Shown: one piece after another, positions 1-8,537 of the stretch
How positions within the stretch are numbered: the stretch's first letter is position 1
How the letters are laid out: each line of letters starts with the position of its first letter
Source of the DNA: Vibrio chagasii
Lineage (GTDB): Bacteria; Pseudomonadota; Gammaproteobacteria; Enterobacterales; Vibrionaceae
Assembly (NCBI GenBank): GCA_041879415.1
Contig: CP090852.1
Span: 1,116,001-1,180,000, forward strand
DNA length: 64,000 bases
Direction of reading: 5' to 3'
Notes under the pieces: generated by a model
What the model was told of the DNA's origin: nothing
The model's input: only the letters and a program-made list of their open reading frames with translations
Database searches by the model: none
Position numbers and translations under genes: made by a program

Positions 1-91
1 TTCCATCTCGGATTGCTACATCGGCACAAAACGATTGTTCGCCGGTGCCATCGAACACCTCTACATTTTTAATTATCGTATCGAACAACAT
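1..91 (-). CDS. D-aminoacylase / N-acyl-D-amino-acid deacylase, 5' end only
   Basis: Only the first 30 codons lie in the window; the gene continues beyond base 1. The ATG is the complement of CAT at 89-91, and the start of the protein (MLFDTIIKNVEVFDGTG) has the beta-strand plus DGTG opening typical of amidohydrolase-superfamily D-aminoacylases and dihydroorotase relatives. These enzymes remove the acyl group from N-acyl-D-amino acids. It is divergent from a D-amino-acid PLP enzyme and close to an RpiR regulator, a combination known from N-acyl-D-amino-acid utilisation clusters, which supports the call more than the short sequence does. Function is inferred; the catalytic domain is not visible. 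Confidence 0.6.
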   Translation of the reverse strand, partial: MLFDTIIKNVEVFDGTGEQSFCADVAIRDG

Positions 92-184
92 TTCTCACTC
101 TCTCAATCCACTCTGTTGATGGAGCTATATTAAAAATACAGCCGATTATTTTCAGTGACAAAACACACATAATATTTTAATTTG

Positions 185-203
185 TGTGATAGTTTCTATC
201 ACA
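185..203. promoter_or_regulatory. Palindromic operator candidate, TGTGATAG-TTT-CTATCACA
   Basis: A perfect 8-bp inverted repeat with a 3-bp centre lies in the 176-bp divergent promoter region between the D-aminoacylase and the D-amino-acid enzyme. It resembles a CRP site, but the TGTGA/TCACA halves are 9 bp apart rather than 6, so a dedicated repressor is more likely. The RpiR protein encoded at 1632-2495 is the natural candidate; this is inference from position. Confidence 0.45.
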
Positions 204-267
204 AAGCAAACGCAAGATAGATTTAAACATTAAATAACAACCACTTAAATCATGTTAGGAATCAGCA

Positions 268-1542
268 ATGAAACATAACCCTGCACAAAAAGATGTTATA
301 AAGTATCAAAAAGATTGTTTCGTCTTGACTGAAAGAGGCCAAAAAGGGAGAGCAGTATCACAAACTGAGAACGGCGTTTATCGACTGGTCGATGAAGATA
401 TTTCGCTTCCGGTAGCAATTATCAAACAATCAGCCTTAACCAATAACCTGAATTGGATGCAATCATTCGCCGATCATCATCAGGTGAAATTATCACCACA
501 CGGCAAAACATCGATGACGCCTGATTTTTTTCGTCAGCAGCTAGAAAACGGCGCTTGGGGAATTACTGTTGCGACACCTGCACAAGCAGAGATTGCGGCA
601 ATGGCGGGTGCAAAAAGAATCATCATGGCCAACCAATTGGTGGGTAAAACCAATATTGCGATCGTCGAACAACTTATTCGTGAATTCGACGTCGACTTTT
701 ACTGCTGTGTCGATTCACCAGTGAACGTGCAACAACTGAGTCAACACTTCGCTAATACCGAGCAAACGCTAAAGGTTCTGATTGAGTTTGGAGTACCAGG
801 CGGCCGCTGTGGCTGTCGCTCACCACAAGAGGTTCTAGAGCTTGCACAAACCATTCAAGACGCACCTGCACTTTCTCTTGCGGGTATTGAGGTGTACGAA
901 GGTGTGATTCATGGCGACAATGCCGAGCAAGATATTCGTACCTTCTTAGAGCAAGCACTAAGCTCTGTCGAAAGCCTTGCATCAGATGGACTGATCACGG
1001 GACAGCCAATCATCACTGGCGCGGGATCGGCTTGGTATGATGTGGTGGCAGAGTGCTTGGCGAACCTAACCGATTACTTGGCGATCATCCGCCCAGGTTG
1101 CTATGCCATTCACGATACTGGGATCTACCTAGATGCTCAAAGCAAGGTGTTACAGCGCGCACAAGTAAACCAAGGTTACGCGTGTGAACTGGGTGGGGAT
1201 TTAGAATCGGCACTTGAGGTTTGGGCATATGTTATCTCTCGCCCAGAGCCAACCAAACTGGTGATTGGGCTTGGTAAACGTGATGTGGCCTTCGACGCGG
1301 GATTACCTATTGCTGAACGCGGATATCGCAATGGCGAATCTATCTCAGTTAAAGGCCTGACGGCGACTGCGGTGATGGATCAACATACTTTCGTGGAAAC
1401 GGACGGCTCATCAGAGATTGAAGTGGGTGACATGATTGCGTTCTCAACCTCACACCCGTGCTTGACGTTCGATAAGTGGCGTTACATCGCTATCAGCGAT
1501 GACGACTATCAGGTAACAAACTGGGTAGGGACCTGCTTCTAG
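268..1542 (+). CDS. PLP-dependent D-amino-acid deaminase (D-serine dehydratase / D-threonine aldolase-like)
   Basis: The 424-residue protein belongs to the fold-type III PLP family that has an alanine-racemase-like N-terminal barrel and a D-serine dehydratase-like C-terminal domain. The likely PLP lysine is K80 in SPHGKTSM. The His-x-Cys pair in SHPCLTFDKW near the C-terminus matches the zinc ligands of eukaryotic-type D-serine dehydratases. It probably converts a free D-amino acid, released by the divergent D-aminoacylase, to a keto acid and ammonia. Substrate (D-Ser, D-Thr or another) cannot be told from sequence. The ATG is preceded by AGGAATC. A hairpin and an RpiR regulator follow, so the three genes form one catabolic unit. 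Confidence 0.8.
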   Translation: MKHNPAQKDVIKYQKDCFVLTERGQKGRAVSQTENGVYRLVDEDISLPVAIIKQSALTNNLNWMQSFADHHQVKLSPHGKTSMTPDFFRQQLENGAWGITVATPAQAEIAAMAGAKRIIMANQLVGKTNIAIVEQLIREFDVDFYCCVDSPVNVQQLSQHFANTEQTLKVLIEFGVPGGRCGCRSPQEVLELAQTIQDAPALSLAGIEVYEGVIHGDNAEQDIRTFLEQALSSVESLASDGLITGQPIITGAGSAWYDVVAECLANLTDYLAIIRPGCYAIHDTGIYLDAQSKVLQRAQVNQGYACELGGDLESALEVWAYVISRPEPTKLVIGLGKRDVAFDAGLPIAERGYRNGESISVKGLTATAVMDQHTFVETDGSSEIEVGDMIAFSTSHPCLTFDKWRYIAISDDDYQVTNWVGTCF

Positions 1543-1591
1543 CTCGATTTTTCAATAAGCTAGAATCAGCGAAGCATTCAGATATACTAAC

Positions 1592-1610
1592 GGGGCTAAG
1601 GCTTAGCCCC
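1592..1610 (+). terminator. GC-rich hairpin between the deaminase and rpiR genes
   Basis: GGGGCTAA-GGC-TTAGCCCC is a perfect 8-bp stem with a 3-nt loop, 50 nt after the deaminase stop codon and just before the ribosome-binding site of the RpiR gene. No T-run follows, so it is an RNA stabiliser, attenuator or weak terminator rather than a classical intrinsic terminator. Confidence 0.4.
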
Positions 1611-1631
1611 ATCAACAAAGGATCAGGATTC

Positions 1632-2495
1632 TTGAGTTTAGAAGTAGATATCATTTCACAGATAACAGAGCGTTTTCCCGCTCTTCGTGATGCCGAGAAA
1701 AAAGTCGCCAAGCTGATAATGGATGACATCGATTTTGCTGCCAAAGCCAGCATTACAGAACTCGCTGAAAACGCGCAAGTCAGTGAAGCTACCATTACCC
1801 GTTTTGCTAAGGCGATTGGCTGTAACAACGTACGTGATATGAAGATCAAGCTTGCTCAAACCCTAACAGTTGGCCAGCGCTTTATTCTCGAGCCGGTCAA
1901 CCAAACTGGCTATCAAGGTATCTACGAGTCGATCAAGCAGAGCCTAGACATCAACCGCACTCTATTTAACGAACAAGATGTTGAAACTGCAGTAAACTGG
2001 CTGCACAACGCCAGACAGATCATTGCAATCGGCATGGGTGGCGGCTCAACTATTGCCTCTCAAGAGCTGCAACACCGACTGTTTCGTTTAGGCTATCCAG
2101 TGGTGTCGTACAATGATGGCTTAATGTCACGCATGGTTGCGGCAACAGCCGATGCCAATGATGTGATGGTGATGATTTCCGCGACAGGCTTTACACCCGT
2201 TATCACCGAAACCGCCGCATTAGCTAAACAGTACGGACTTAAGATCATCGCAATTACGCCACAAGACACACCATTGGCAAACATTGCAGATATCTTGTTA
2301 CCTATCAAGCACATGGAAACTGATTTCATCTACAAGCCATCGGCGTCTCGCTACGCAATGCTAGCGTTAGTGGATGTGCTTTCAATGGGCATGGCAGTCA
2401 ATCACAAGAACCGATCGCGCGATAAACTGCGCCGCTTGAAGGTTGCTTTAGACTCCTACCGAGGTGGCGGCGACCGACAACCTCTCGGTGATTAA
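1632..2495 (+). CDS. RpiR-family transcriptional regulator (HTH + SIS domain)
   Basis: The 287-residue protein has the N-terminal RpiR helix-turn-helix (about residues 1-78; the segment SITELAENAQVSEATITRFAKAIG is the recognition region) followed by a SIS sugar-isomerase domain (about 120-260; IAIGMGGGSTIA is its phosphate-binding loop). The start is TTG, with AAAGGATCAGG upstream. RpiR proteins usually sense sugar phosphates or amino-sugar/amino-acid metabolites. Its position beside D-aminoacylase and deaminase genes points to control of that pathway, possibly through the palindrome at 185-203. The ligand is unknown. Confidence 0.85.
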   Translation: MSLEVDIISQITERFPALRDAEKKVAKLIMDDIDFAAKASITELAENAQVSEATITRFAKAIGCNNVRDMKIKLAQTLTVGQRFILEPVNQTGYQGIYESIKQSLDINRTLFNEQDVETAVNWLHNARQIIAIGMGGGSTIASQELQHRLFRLGYPVVSYNDGLMSRMVAATADANDVMVMISATGFTPVITETAALAKQYGLKIIAITPQDTPLANIADILLPIKHMETDFIYKPSASRYAMLALVDVLSMGMAVNHKNRSRDKLRRLKVALDSYRGGGDRQPLGD

Positions 2496-2547
2496 ACGTT
2501 ATCGAGACTAAGCTTCCCACAGCTCAGTAAAAATTGAATCTAGATAG

Positions 2548-2595
2548 AAAAGCCCCGCATTAATCACTCAATCGAGTCGATACTGTTGGGCTTTT
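2548..2595. terminator. Bidirectional terminator between rpiR and the AAA ATPase gene
   Basis: AAAAGCCC at 2548-2555 pairs with GGGCTTTT at 2588-2595 and is flanked by A- and T-runs on either side. The two flanking genes converge, so the element can end transcription in both directions. Confidence 0.6.
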
Positions 2596-2616
2596 TCGTT
2601 TGGATGTTTCCTGAAA

Positions 2617-3210
2617 TCACTCATCTAAGTCAATGGAAGTTAAAATGAACTCTACTCGTTCTTCAACAGAGCTCTTCGGCACTTCCACCAGTTGATAACC
2701 AAATCGGGTATAGGCTTCTACCATCTTTTCATAGGTGGCGACTGCCTCTTCAAAATCCTGTTTACGCTCTTGGTCATTGATAAAAATCGCCTCCCAAGGT
2801 GGAAAGATAAACACCTTAGTGCTGTATTCAAGTTCATTGCAGAGATCTAGTAAGGAGTCTGGAATAGGCAGTGCTTCTAACAGGCTGTAGCCGTATGAAT
2901 CGACAATGCATCTATCAAAGAAAACGGGCAGGTTACTCGCCTGAAACGCCTGATAATTGACTAATTCTTCGCGCACCATCTCATCACGAAAAGCCACTTT
3001 ATCTAGCCAAGGTAAAGCACTCCCTTGTTGGGATACTTGGTGTTGAATCACTTTACGCCCAACCTCTGGTGCGCAGCGATAGCCCTTGCTTTTCAAAGCG
3101 TCGATAACCGAGGTTTTGCCGGATCCCGGCCCACCAGTAAATACAATTAGATTGCTCAAATAGACCTCTTCAAATGGGAAAATTAACGAGTTGGACGTTA
3201 ACGAAGCCAT
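2617..3210 (-). CDS. AAA-type ATPase (P-loop, NadR/Ttd14-like)
   Basis: The 197-residue protein has a clear P-loop, GGPGSGKTS at about residues 27-35, followed by the PEVGR segment seen in the AAA_28 (NadR/Ttd14-like) P-loop family; cellular function is not established. An alternative TTG start at codon 18 (LSNLIVFTGG) would give a form that begins directly at the P-loop strand. The N-terminal extension is therefore uncertain. It follows the isochorismatase-like gene with a 2-bp gap, so the two are probably cotranscribed. Confidence 0.65.
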   Translation of the reverse strand: MASLTSNSLIFPFEEVYLSNLIVFTGGPGSGKTSVIDALKSKGYRCAPEVGRKVIQHQVSQQGSALPWLDKVAFRDEMVREELVNYQAFQASNLPVFFDRCIVDSYGYSLLEALPIPDSLLDLCNELEYSTKVFIFPPWEAIFINDQERKQDFEEAVATYEKMVEAYTRFGYQLVEVPKSSVEERVEFILTSIDLDE

Positions 3211-3212
3211 AG

Positions 3213-3752
3213 TTAACGAATAAGGGAAAGGATAGGTTTAAACTCTGGGGTTCGGCAGTCTTTCACAAGCTCGTATAAGCTCATCTCTAACCCAGTGATT
3301 TGAATGCCTGACTCTCGCATTCGGCAAATGGCTAGCTCCTTATTAAACGCCGTTCGAGAACCAATACAGTCGCTAATTACCTCAACTTTGTAGCCAAGAT
3401 CCAATAACCCTATTGCCGTTTGATACACGCAAATATGAGCCTCAATCCCACACACCAACCACGTATCCACGTTCTTGGCTTGCACAGCCTCAACAAACTG
3501 GGGCTCATCACACGCGTTGAATGTGAATTTAGTTACTAACTCAACATCGCTCAATAAGTCATTCAGTTCGCTGACTGTTGATCCCAATTTATCTGGATTC
3601 TGCTCCAAGTAAATGATGGGCAGCCCCAAAACCTGCGCGCCCTTAATCAGCTTCCGACAGCTAGAAATAAGTGTCTCACTCTCATCAACAAGGCGTGCGA
3701 GCTTGCCCTGAACGTCCACAACCACCAAGCCTGTATTTTGTCTCATTAGCAT
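3213..3752 (-). CDS. Isochorismatase-family cysteine hydrolase
   Basis: The 179-residue protein shows the family's catalytic triad: D13 in VVDVQGK, K75 in ELVTKFTFNA and C108 in GIEAHICVYQT, preceded by the usual G-I-E turn. Length and layout match YcaC-like hydrolases, which act on amides or related compounds; the substrate is not predictable. It is the upstream member of a two-gene unit with the small ATPase. Confidence 0.75.
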   Translation of the reverse strand: MLMRQNTGLVVVDVQGKLARLVDESETLISSCRKLIKGAQVLGLPIIYLEQNPDKLGSTVSELNDLLSDVELVTKFTFNACDEPQFVEAVQAKNVDTWLVCGIEAHICVYQTAIGLLDLGYKVEVISDCIGSRTAFNKELAICRMRESGIQITGLEMSLYELVKDCRTPEFKPILSLIR

Positions 3753-3941
3753 GTGTATTCCTTGTTTTGGCAGCCTAACTCACTAAGCAATCTGATGGAT
3801 ATATTTTCTACTATGTAACGATTTAGCTTACAAAGCCATACAGTAATACGTATAAGACTACGGAATAATGCTCACCAACGGTCGAAAGGCCAAAAACAAA
3901 AATAATTGATACTGCATGACATTAAAGAGTGAGTAAGAACA

Positions 3942-4526
3942 ATGAACAAATTCGCGAAATCAGCATTAGCACTGGGCTTAATCGGTGCGGTTTCTCTTCC
4001 AGCATTAGCAGCAGGAACTGACGGCGGTGCGTACATCGGTGGTGGCCTTGGTGTGTACCAAGATTCTGATACAGACGGTCAAGGCAACCTAGACTCAGAC
4101 GGTATGGGTTACAACCTATATGGTGGCTACCAGTTCAACCGTATTGTTGGTGTTGAACTTGGCTACAACGACTACGCAGACTACAAAAAAGGTACAGATA
4201 AACTGTCTCCAACGTCTGTTTCTGTATCTGCAAACCTAGGTTACACGTTCGACAACACAATTCGTCCGTTCGTATTGGCTGGTTTAAGCTCTGTTGACCT
4301 AAACGCAAACAAGAGTGCTGGTTACGCTGATGACAGCGGTACAGGTTTCCACTTCGGTCTGGGTGTTGAATACACGCCAATCGAAAACCTAACACTACGC
4401 CTAATTTCACAAGCTGATGCTGTGAGCGTAGAAAACTACTATGTCGGAAACAACAGTTCATTCAAAACTGATGACAAGACACTGGCATTCAGCAGTGTTA
4501 GCCTAGGTGGTTCTTACAACTTCTAA
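3942..4526 (+). CDS. Small outer-membrane beta-barrel protein (OmpA-like transmembrane domain)
   Basis: The 194-residue precursor has a clear signal peptide with a predicted cut after ALAA (about residue 23). It is followed by alternating aromatic/hydrophobic strands such as AYIGGGLGVYQ and YNLYGGYQFNRIVGVELGY, and it ends in F (GGSYNF), the usual outer-membrane sorting signal. It lacks a C-terminal peptidoglycan-binding OmpA domain, so it is an 8-strand barrel only. It is monocistronic, with its own terminator. A role as a structural or adhesion-related porin-like protein is a guess. Confidence 0.75.
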   Translation: MNKFAKSALALGLIGAVSLPALAAGTDGGAYIGGGLGVYQDSDTDGQGNLDSDGMGYNLYGGYQFNRIVGVELGYNDYADYKKGTDKLSPTSVSVSANLGYTFDNTIRPFVLAGLSSVDLNANKSAGYADDSGTGFHFGLGVEYTPIENLTLRLISQADAVSVENYYVGNNSSFKTDDKTLAFSSVSLGGSYNF

Positions 4527-4561
4527 TGTAGCGAGCCTACGTAGAACACCCTAACGTAAAT

Positions 4562-4617
4562 AATTCACTTTGCTGTTCCACCTTGTCATGAAGGTCACTC
4601 AGTAAAGTGAATTTTTT
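4562..4617 (+). terminator. Terminator after the outer-membrane barrel gene
   Basis: AATTCACTTT (4562-4571) pairs with AAAGTGAATT (4604-4613), and a T-run follows to 4617. The loop itself carries a smaller hairpin (ACCTT/AAGGT). Confidence 0.65.
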
Positions 4618-4758
4618 GTTTCTACTGCCCCAAACGCGTCATTTCACTTTAGCCAGTTATCGCTCACGATCGTCTATTTGAGCTGTGTAGGTTGATATTA
4701 GAGCTTTCTTGATAGCGAGACTAAAATAAAGGGATAAAAAGCGCAGGAGACAAGCATA

Positions 4759-6387
4759 GTGAATCTACCAAGTGTAAATATGTCGATAAACAAACTGCCC
4801 TTTGTATTGGCGGTATATTACCTGCTGATTATCAACATACCGCTCTCCCAAGAACTATTTAGTATTGTTCAGTCTTCAAAATCTGAAAGCCTCTGGTTTG
4901 TTCTATCCATTCCAATCTTCTTCCTCGCAGCGTTCAACTTCATCTTCCAAATCTTCAACTGGCCAATATTCTCCAAGCCATTTTTTATCTTCTTGCTTAT
5001 CACTTCAACACTCGTCAGCTACAGCATGTTTAACTATGGCATCTATGTAGACTACGGGATGATAGAAAACGTATTCGAAACCAATAGTGGTGAAGCGGCC
5101 AGTTATGTAAGCGCTCACTCTGCATTGTGGCTGGTGCTGATGGGCGGCATTCCATCTATCGCTCTTTTGTTCACAAAATTAGAAAAAGAATCGTGGAAAG
5201 ACTTCCTAGTATGGAAAGCTATTGGGCTGCTTTCATCTTTGATCGTGATTACCATCATCGCAGGGCTGTTCTACAAAGATTATGTCTCAATTGGTCGTAA
5301 TAACTCTCATATCAAGAAGATGATTATCCCGACCGAGTACGTGGCATCGACGGTAAAATACATCAATAACACCTATATCAAACAACCGGTTCCTTATCAA
5401 GAATTAGGGTTAGACGCCCAACAAAAGCCGCAAGCAAAAACCGCAACCAAACCGACCTTACTGGTGTTTGTGCTCGGCGAAACTGCACGCGTGTATAACT
5501 ACCAATATCATGGCTACGAGCGAGAAACCAACGCTCATACCAAACCTTACAACCCAATATTTTTCTCTGACGTACAGTCATGTGGAACCGCTACCGCCGT
5601 GTCTGTACCCTGCATGTTCTCTAACATGAACCGAAGTAACTACGACCGCGACAAAGCCTACAACCAAGATAACGTGGTCGACATCATGAACCGAGCCGGT
5701 ATTCACTCAATCTGGCGAGAGCACGATGGTGGAGACAAGGCAGTAGCACACCGAATCAAAGAGATGACTCTGGTAGCCAAAGATAGCGATCCTTTGTGCA
5801 ACAAAGACGTGTGCTATGACACAGCGATGCTAGAGGATTTCGAGAAAGATACTCAAGATATTAAACAAAATAGCATCATTTTCTACCATATTTCGGGTTC
5901 TCATGGCCCAACCTACTTTGAACGTTACCCAGAAGAACATAAGAAATTCACGCCAGACTGTGCTCGTGCAGATATTGAAAACTGCACCAAAGAGGAAGTC
6001 GTCAATACCTACGACAACACCATCTTATACACGGATTTCTTTATCTCACAGGCGATCCAGAAACTTGAGACGCTGACAGAAAAATACAATGTCGCGCTGA
6101 TGTATATCTCGGATCACGGAGAGTCTTTGGGGGAGAACGGCGTTTACCTTCATGGGATGCCTTATTCATTAGCACCGAAAGAACAAACCCATGTCCCGAT
6201 GATTGTATGGATGTCTGATGGCTTTGCCGAGCAAAAAGGGATCAACCAGACTTGCTTAAGAAAGGCAGGAAAAGAGCAGAGTTTTTCACACGATAACTTG
6301 TTTGACTCCCTACTTGGCTTAATGGACGTGCAAACCACTGAGTATAGGAAGAACCAAGATATCTTCGCTCCGTGCCGCTCGTTTTAA
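4759..6387 (+). CDS. eptA: EptA-like phosphoethanolamine transferase (lipid A modification)
   Basis: The 542-residue protein has about five N-terminal membrane helices (about residues 10-180, DUF1705 type) and a periplasmic sulfatase-fold domain. Key sites visible are E241 in LGETARVYNYQYHGY, the catalytic-threonine region C275-GTAT-AVSVPC, the HISGSHGPTY segment, and the metal site SDHGESLGENGVYLHG. Such enzymes move phosphoethanolamine from phosphatidylethanolamine to lipid A and raise resistance to cationic peptides. The start is GTG; an AGGAGA eight bases upstream supports it over the later ATG. No PmrAB-type regulator is adjacent. Confidence 0.85.
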   Translation: MNLPSVNMSINKLPFVLAVYYLLIINIPLSQELFSIVQSSKSESLWFVLSIPIFFLAAFNFIFQIFNWPIFSKPFFIFLLITSTLVSYSMFNYGIYVDYGMIENVFETNSGEAASYVSAHSALWLVLMGGIPSIALLFTKLEKESWKDFLVWKAIGLLSSLIVITIIAGLFYKDYVSIGRNNSHIKKMIIPTEYVASTVKYINNTYIKQPVPYQELGLDAQQKPQAKTATKPTLLVFVLGETARVYNYQYHGYERETNAHTKPYNPIFFSDVQSCGTATAVSVPCMFSNMNRSNYDRDKAYNQDNVVDIMNRAGIHSIWREHDGGDKAVAHRIKEMTLVAKDSDPLCNKDVCYDTAMLEDFEKDTQDIKQNSIIFYHISGSHGPTYFERYPEEHKKFTPDCARADIENCTKEEVVNTYDNTILYTDFFISQAIQKLETLTEKYNVALMYISDHGESLGENGVYLHGMPYSLAPKEQTHVPMIVWMSDGFAEQKGINQTCLRKAGKEQSFSHDNLFDSLLGLMDVQTTEYRKNQDIFAPCRSF

Positions 6388-6440
6388 AAGAGGCTTGTGT
6401 ACTTTTAATTCCAAAAAGTGATTCTCGTATTCACTAACCA

Positions 6441-7160
6441 TCACAACGAAACCAACGGTGGTAAGGGGTTTAAGTCAACCAAAGGCGCGTTTTGCCAGTG
6501 ACTTTCGCTGGCAAACAGCCACATTGGCGCAACCGAGTTTTTTTTAAGTGAAGTGACGTCCACTAACACTAGCAAGGCGTAAAAACGATGAACATAATCG
6601 ACGGTCTCTTTAGGTAATCGTAAATCGGAAAACTGCCGACTACCCGCCTTTTTAACAGCCCGTTGCACTCGCCCCTCTCCAGCGTTATATGCCGCAAGCG
6701 TGAGGTTAATATCTCCATCAAACTTGCGATACAAAAAATCGAGATACTGCATCGCCGCATGAGTGCTAGGTTCAATCTCAAACCTTTGATCTTGCCTGTC
6801 ATTAACCGTCAAACCAAACCTTTCAGCAGTGGCTGGCATCAGCTGCCATAAACCTGCCGCTTTAGCGTGAGATACCGCGTTGGCGTTGTACGAAGACTCA
6901 AGCATAGGTACCAACACTAAGCTGTCGGGGAGTGACCGCTCAGCAAGCTGCCTAAAGATCTCGTTAACCAATGGGTCGAACTCTTCTAGCTTTTTCAGTA
7001 TTTGGCTTTGATATGGCTTAAGCGTATTGATGTGGGGCTGGATTGCGTTATGGGGCGGACGATTTTGCGCATAACTGGAAGTAATTTGAAGACACATAAG
7101 GAACAGCACCAGCCTAAATAACCAGTGTACGAGAAGTTGAGCGCTCAAACATTTTGCCAA
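6441..7160 (-). CDS. Lytic transglycosylase, SLT/MltD-type, secreted
   Basis: The 239-residue protein has an N-terminal hydrophobic segment/signal peptide (cut likely after SSYA, about residue 31) and an SLT domain. The catalytic glutamate is in PMLESSYN. The motifs AAGLWQLMPATAERFGL, AAMQYL and LTLAAYNAGEGRVQ follow in canonical order. It cleaves peptidoglycan glycan strands. No LysM domains are present, unlike full MltD. It lies directly downstream of the lateral-flagellar motor genes on the same strand after a 109-bp gap. The locus' FlgJ has no muramidase domain, so this enzyme may open the wall for rod assembly (inference). Confidence 0.8.
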   Translation of the reverse strand: MAKCLSAQLLVHWLFRLVLFLMCLQITSSYAQNRPPHNAIQPHINTLKPYQSQILKKLEEFDPLVNEIFRQLAERSLPDSLVLVPMLESSYNANAVSHAKAAGLWQLMPATAERFGLTVNDRQDQRFEIEPSTHAAMQYLDFLYRKFDGDINLTLAAYNAGEGRVQRAVKKAGSRQFSDLRLPKETVDYVHRFYALLVLVDVTSLKKNSVAPMWLFASESHWQNAPLVDLNPLPPLVSL

Positions 7161-7269
7161 AACATCACTCCATCATCGTATTGTTTTGATACGTATTAAT
7201 CGTTCTTTATCCGTGTTAACAGCGACTTTCAACCTTAGAAGCACACCTATGCTCTGTTCATTCAAAGAC

Positions 7270-7560
7270 TCACCAAAAAAAGGTTAATACCACGATGGTA
7301 CAACCCAGAAACACCGCGAAACAGATGGGAATCACTAAGTGCTTATCTTTCTCGAGAGAAATAAAACCTTGTGGCTGTTGCACAATAAACATCACCAACA
7401 AAATATTGTAGATAGCAATCAACAAACCTACGATAAAAACATCGAAATACAGCAAACTTGTCGCTAAATAGACATAATAACCAATTAAGATGTAATCAAT
7501 CAGTACTAGCCAAGCTAGGCACTTTCGTGTGTTAAACATGACGTTGAGTGATTCAGTCAT
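7270..7560 (-). CDS. Small membrane protein coupled to lafU, unknown function
   Basis: The 96-residue protein is strongly hydrophobic, with three to four predicted membrane helices (about residues 14-32, 36-58 and 76-95) and a short charged loop (SLEKDKH) between the last two. Its start overlaps the end of lafU by 8 bases, indicating translational coupling. It is not a family I recognise from known lateral-flagellar operons. The position suggests a motor or stator accessory role, but nothing in the sequence proves it. Confidence 0.65.
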   Translation of the reverse strand: MTESLNVMFNTRKCLAWLVLIDYILIGYYVYLATSLLYFDVFIVGLLIAIYNILLVMFIVQQPQGFISLEKDKHLVIPICFAVFLGCTIVVLTFFW

Positions 7561-8530
7561 AGCGACTTAGCACTTCAAAAGAGGTGACTGGTTGGTTCAA
7601 CTCCGCTTGTCTAACGGCCCTTCTCTTACTGTCGGGCAAAACCTTATCTAACTCATGCTGAGCAAGTGGCGAAGAGCCATTACCTTTAGCGCTGCCAATC
7701 GCAAAAGACTTGTAGACCTTGTTTAATTGCGCCAACGTATTCGCCGTTAAAATATAGAGCTCGATGCGACGATTAATGCCAGACTTGGTGTTCTCATAAT
7801 CGACTGGAGCAGTATCACTCATTCCAGTCACTTGGAAAATATGCCGCTCTTGCAACCCTCCTTTATTCAAATAGTAACGTGCGCTATTTGCTCTATTGCT
7901 TGATAGCTCCCAGTTCGTCATGCGGCTTCCCTTATAGCGACTGGCGTCCGTATGACCAGTAATGATCATCTTATTCTCAATATTCTCGAGTAAGCCTGCG
8001 AGGTTGAGTAACAGGTCCTGATAAAAAGGCGTCACTTTCGCGCCACCTCGGAAAAACATCGGCCCTTTGTCTGAGTCTGCAATCACTAATTTAGCGCCCT
8101 GTGGCGTAACAAAAACACTGACACTGCCAAGTGCATCAATGCCTGAAAGCTCTTGGGTTATGCGCTGTGCCAGCATTTCAAGCTCCTGCTGACTGTTGAA
8201 TTCCCCTTGCAAAACTGAGGTGTCATTAATCCGATGAAGATCGGCATCATAGTGGGAGGTCGCGACATGAGGCAGTGGTAGCGGATTAATTGAATTGCCA
8301 CCACTCTCACTGGTGCCTAAATGCATGATTGGGTCGTTGCCGTAAGCAAAGTAATTGAGGAGTTTTTTCTGGTCGTCAACATCCACGACCTGCAAAATCC
8401 ATAGCACCAAGAAGAGACACATCAGCGAAATCATCAGATCCGCCATTGCGACCTTCCAACCACCATGTTGCAGTTCATTACGCTTACGGCGACCTTTTTT
8501 CTGAATAATGATTTGAGGTTGCTGCATCAT
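7553..8530 (-). CDS. lafU: Lateral flagellar stator protein LafU (MotB)
   Basis: The 325-residue protein has one N-terminal membrane helix (about residues 28-48) with the conserved proton-binding aspartate D31 in VAMADLMIS. A plug/linker region and a C-terminal OmpA peptidoglycan-binding domain (TGHTDAS and NRRIELY motifs, about 190-250) follow. With LafT it forms the ion-driven stator that torques the lateral flagellum and is anchored to the cell wall. It follows lafT with a 7-bp gap. Confidence 0.9.
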   Translation of the reverse strand: MMQQPQIIIQKKGRRKRNELQHGGWKVAMADLMISLMCLFLVLWILQVVDVDDQKKLLNYFAYGNDPIMHLGTSESGGNSINPLPLPHVATSHYDADLHRINDTSVLQGEFNSQQELEMLAQRITQELSGIDALGSVSVFVTPQGAKLVIADSDKGPMFFRGGAKVTPFYQDLLLNLAGLLENIENKMIITGHTDASRYKGSRMTNWELSSNRANSARYYLNKGGLQERHIFQVTGMSDTAPVDYENTKSGINRRIELYILTANTLAQLNKVYKSFAIGSAKGNGSSPLAQHELDKVLPDSKRRAVRQAELNQPVTSFEVLSRYD

Positions 8531-8537
8531 CGTCTCC

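Noticed and set aside
181..206. CRP site before the D-amino-acid enzyme gene
   Set aside because: TGTGA and TCACA are there, but the spacer is 9 bp, not 6, so I list it as a separate operator instead.
7161..7269. ACGGATAA box before the SLT gene as a sigma-28 promoter
   Set aside because: The nearest GAAA is 12 bases away instead of 15, so the spacing does not fit the lafA and flgM promoters.
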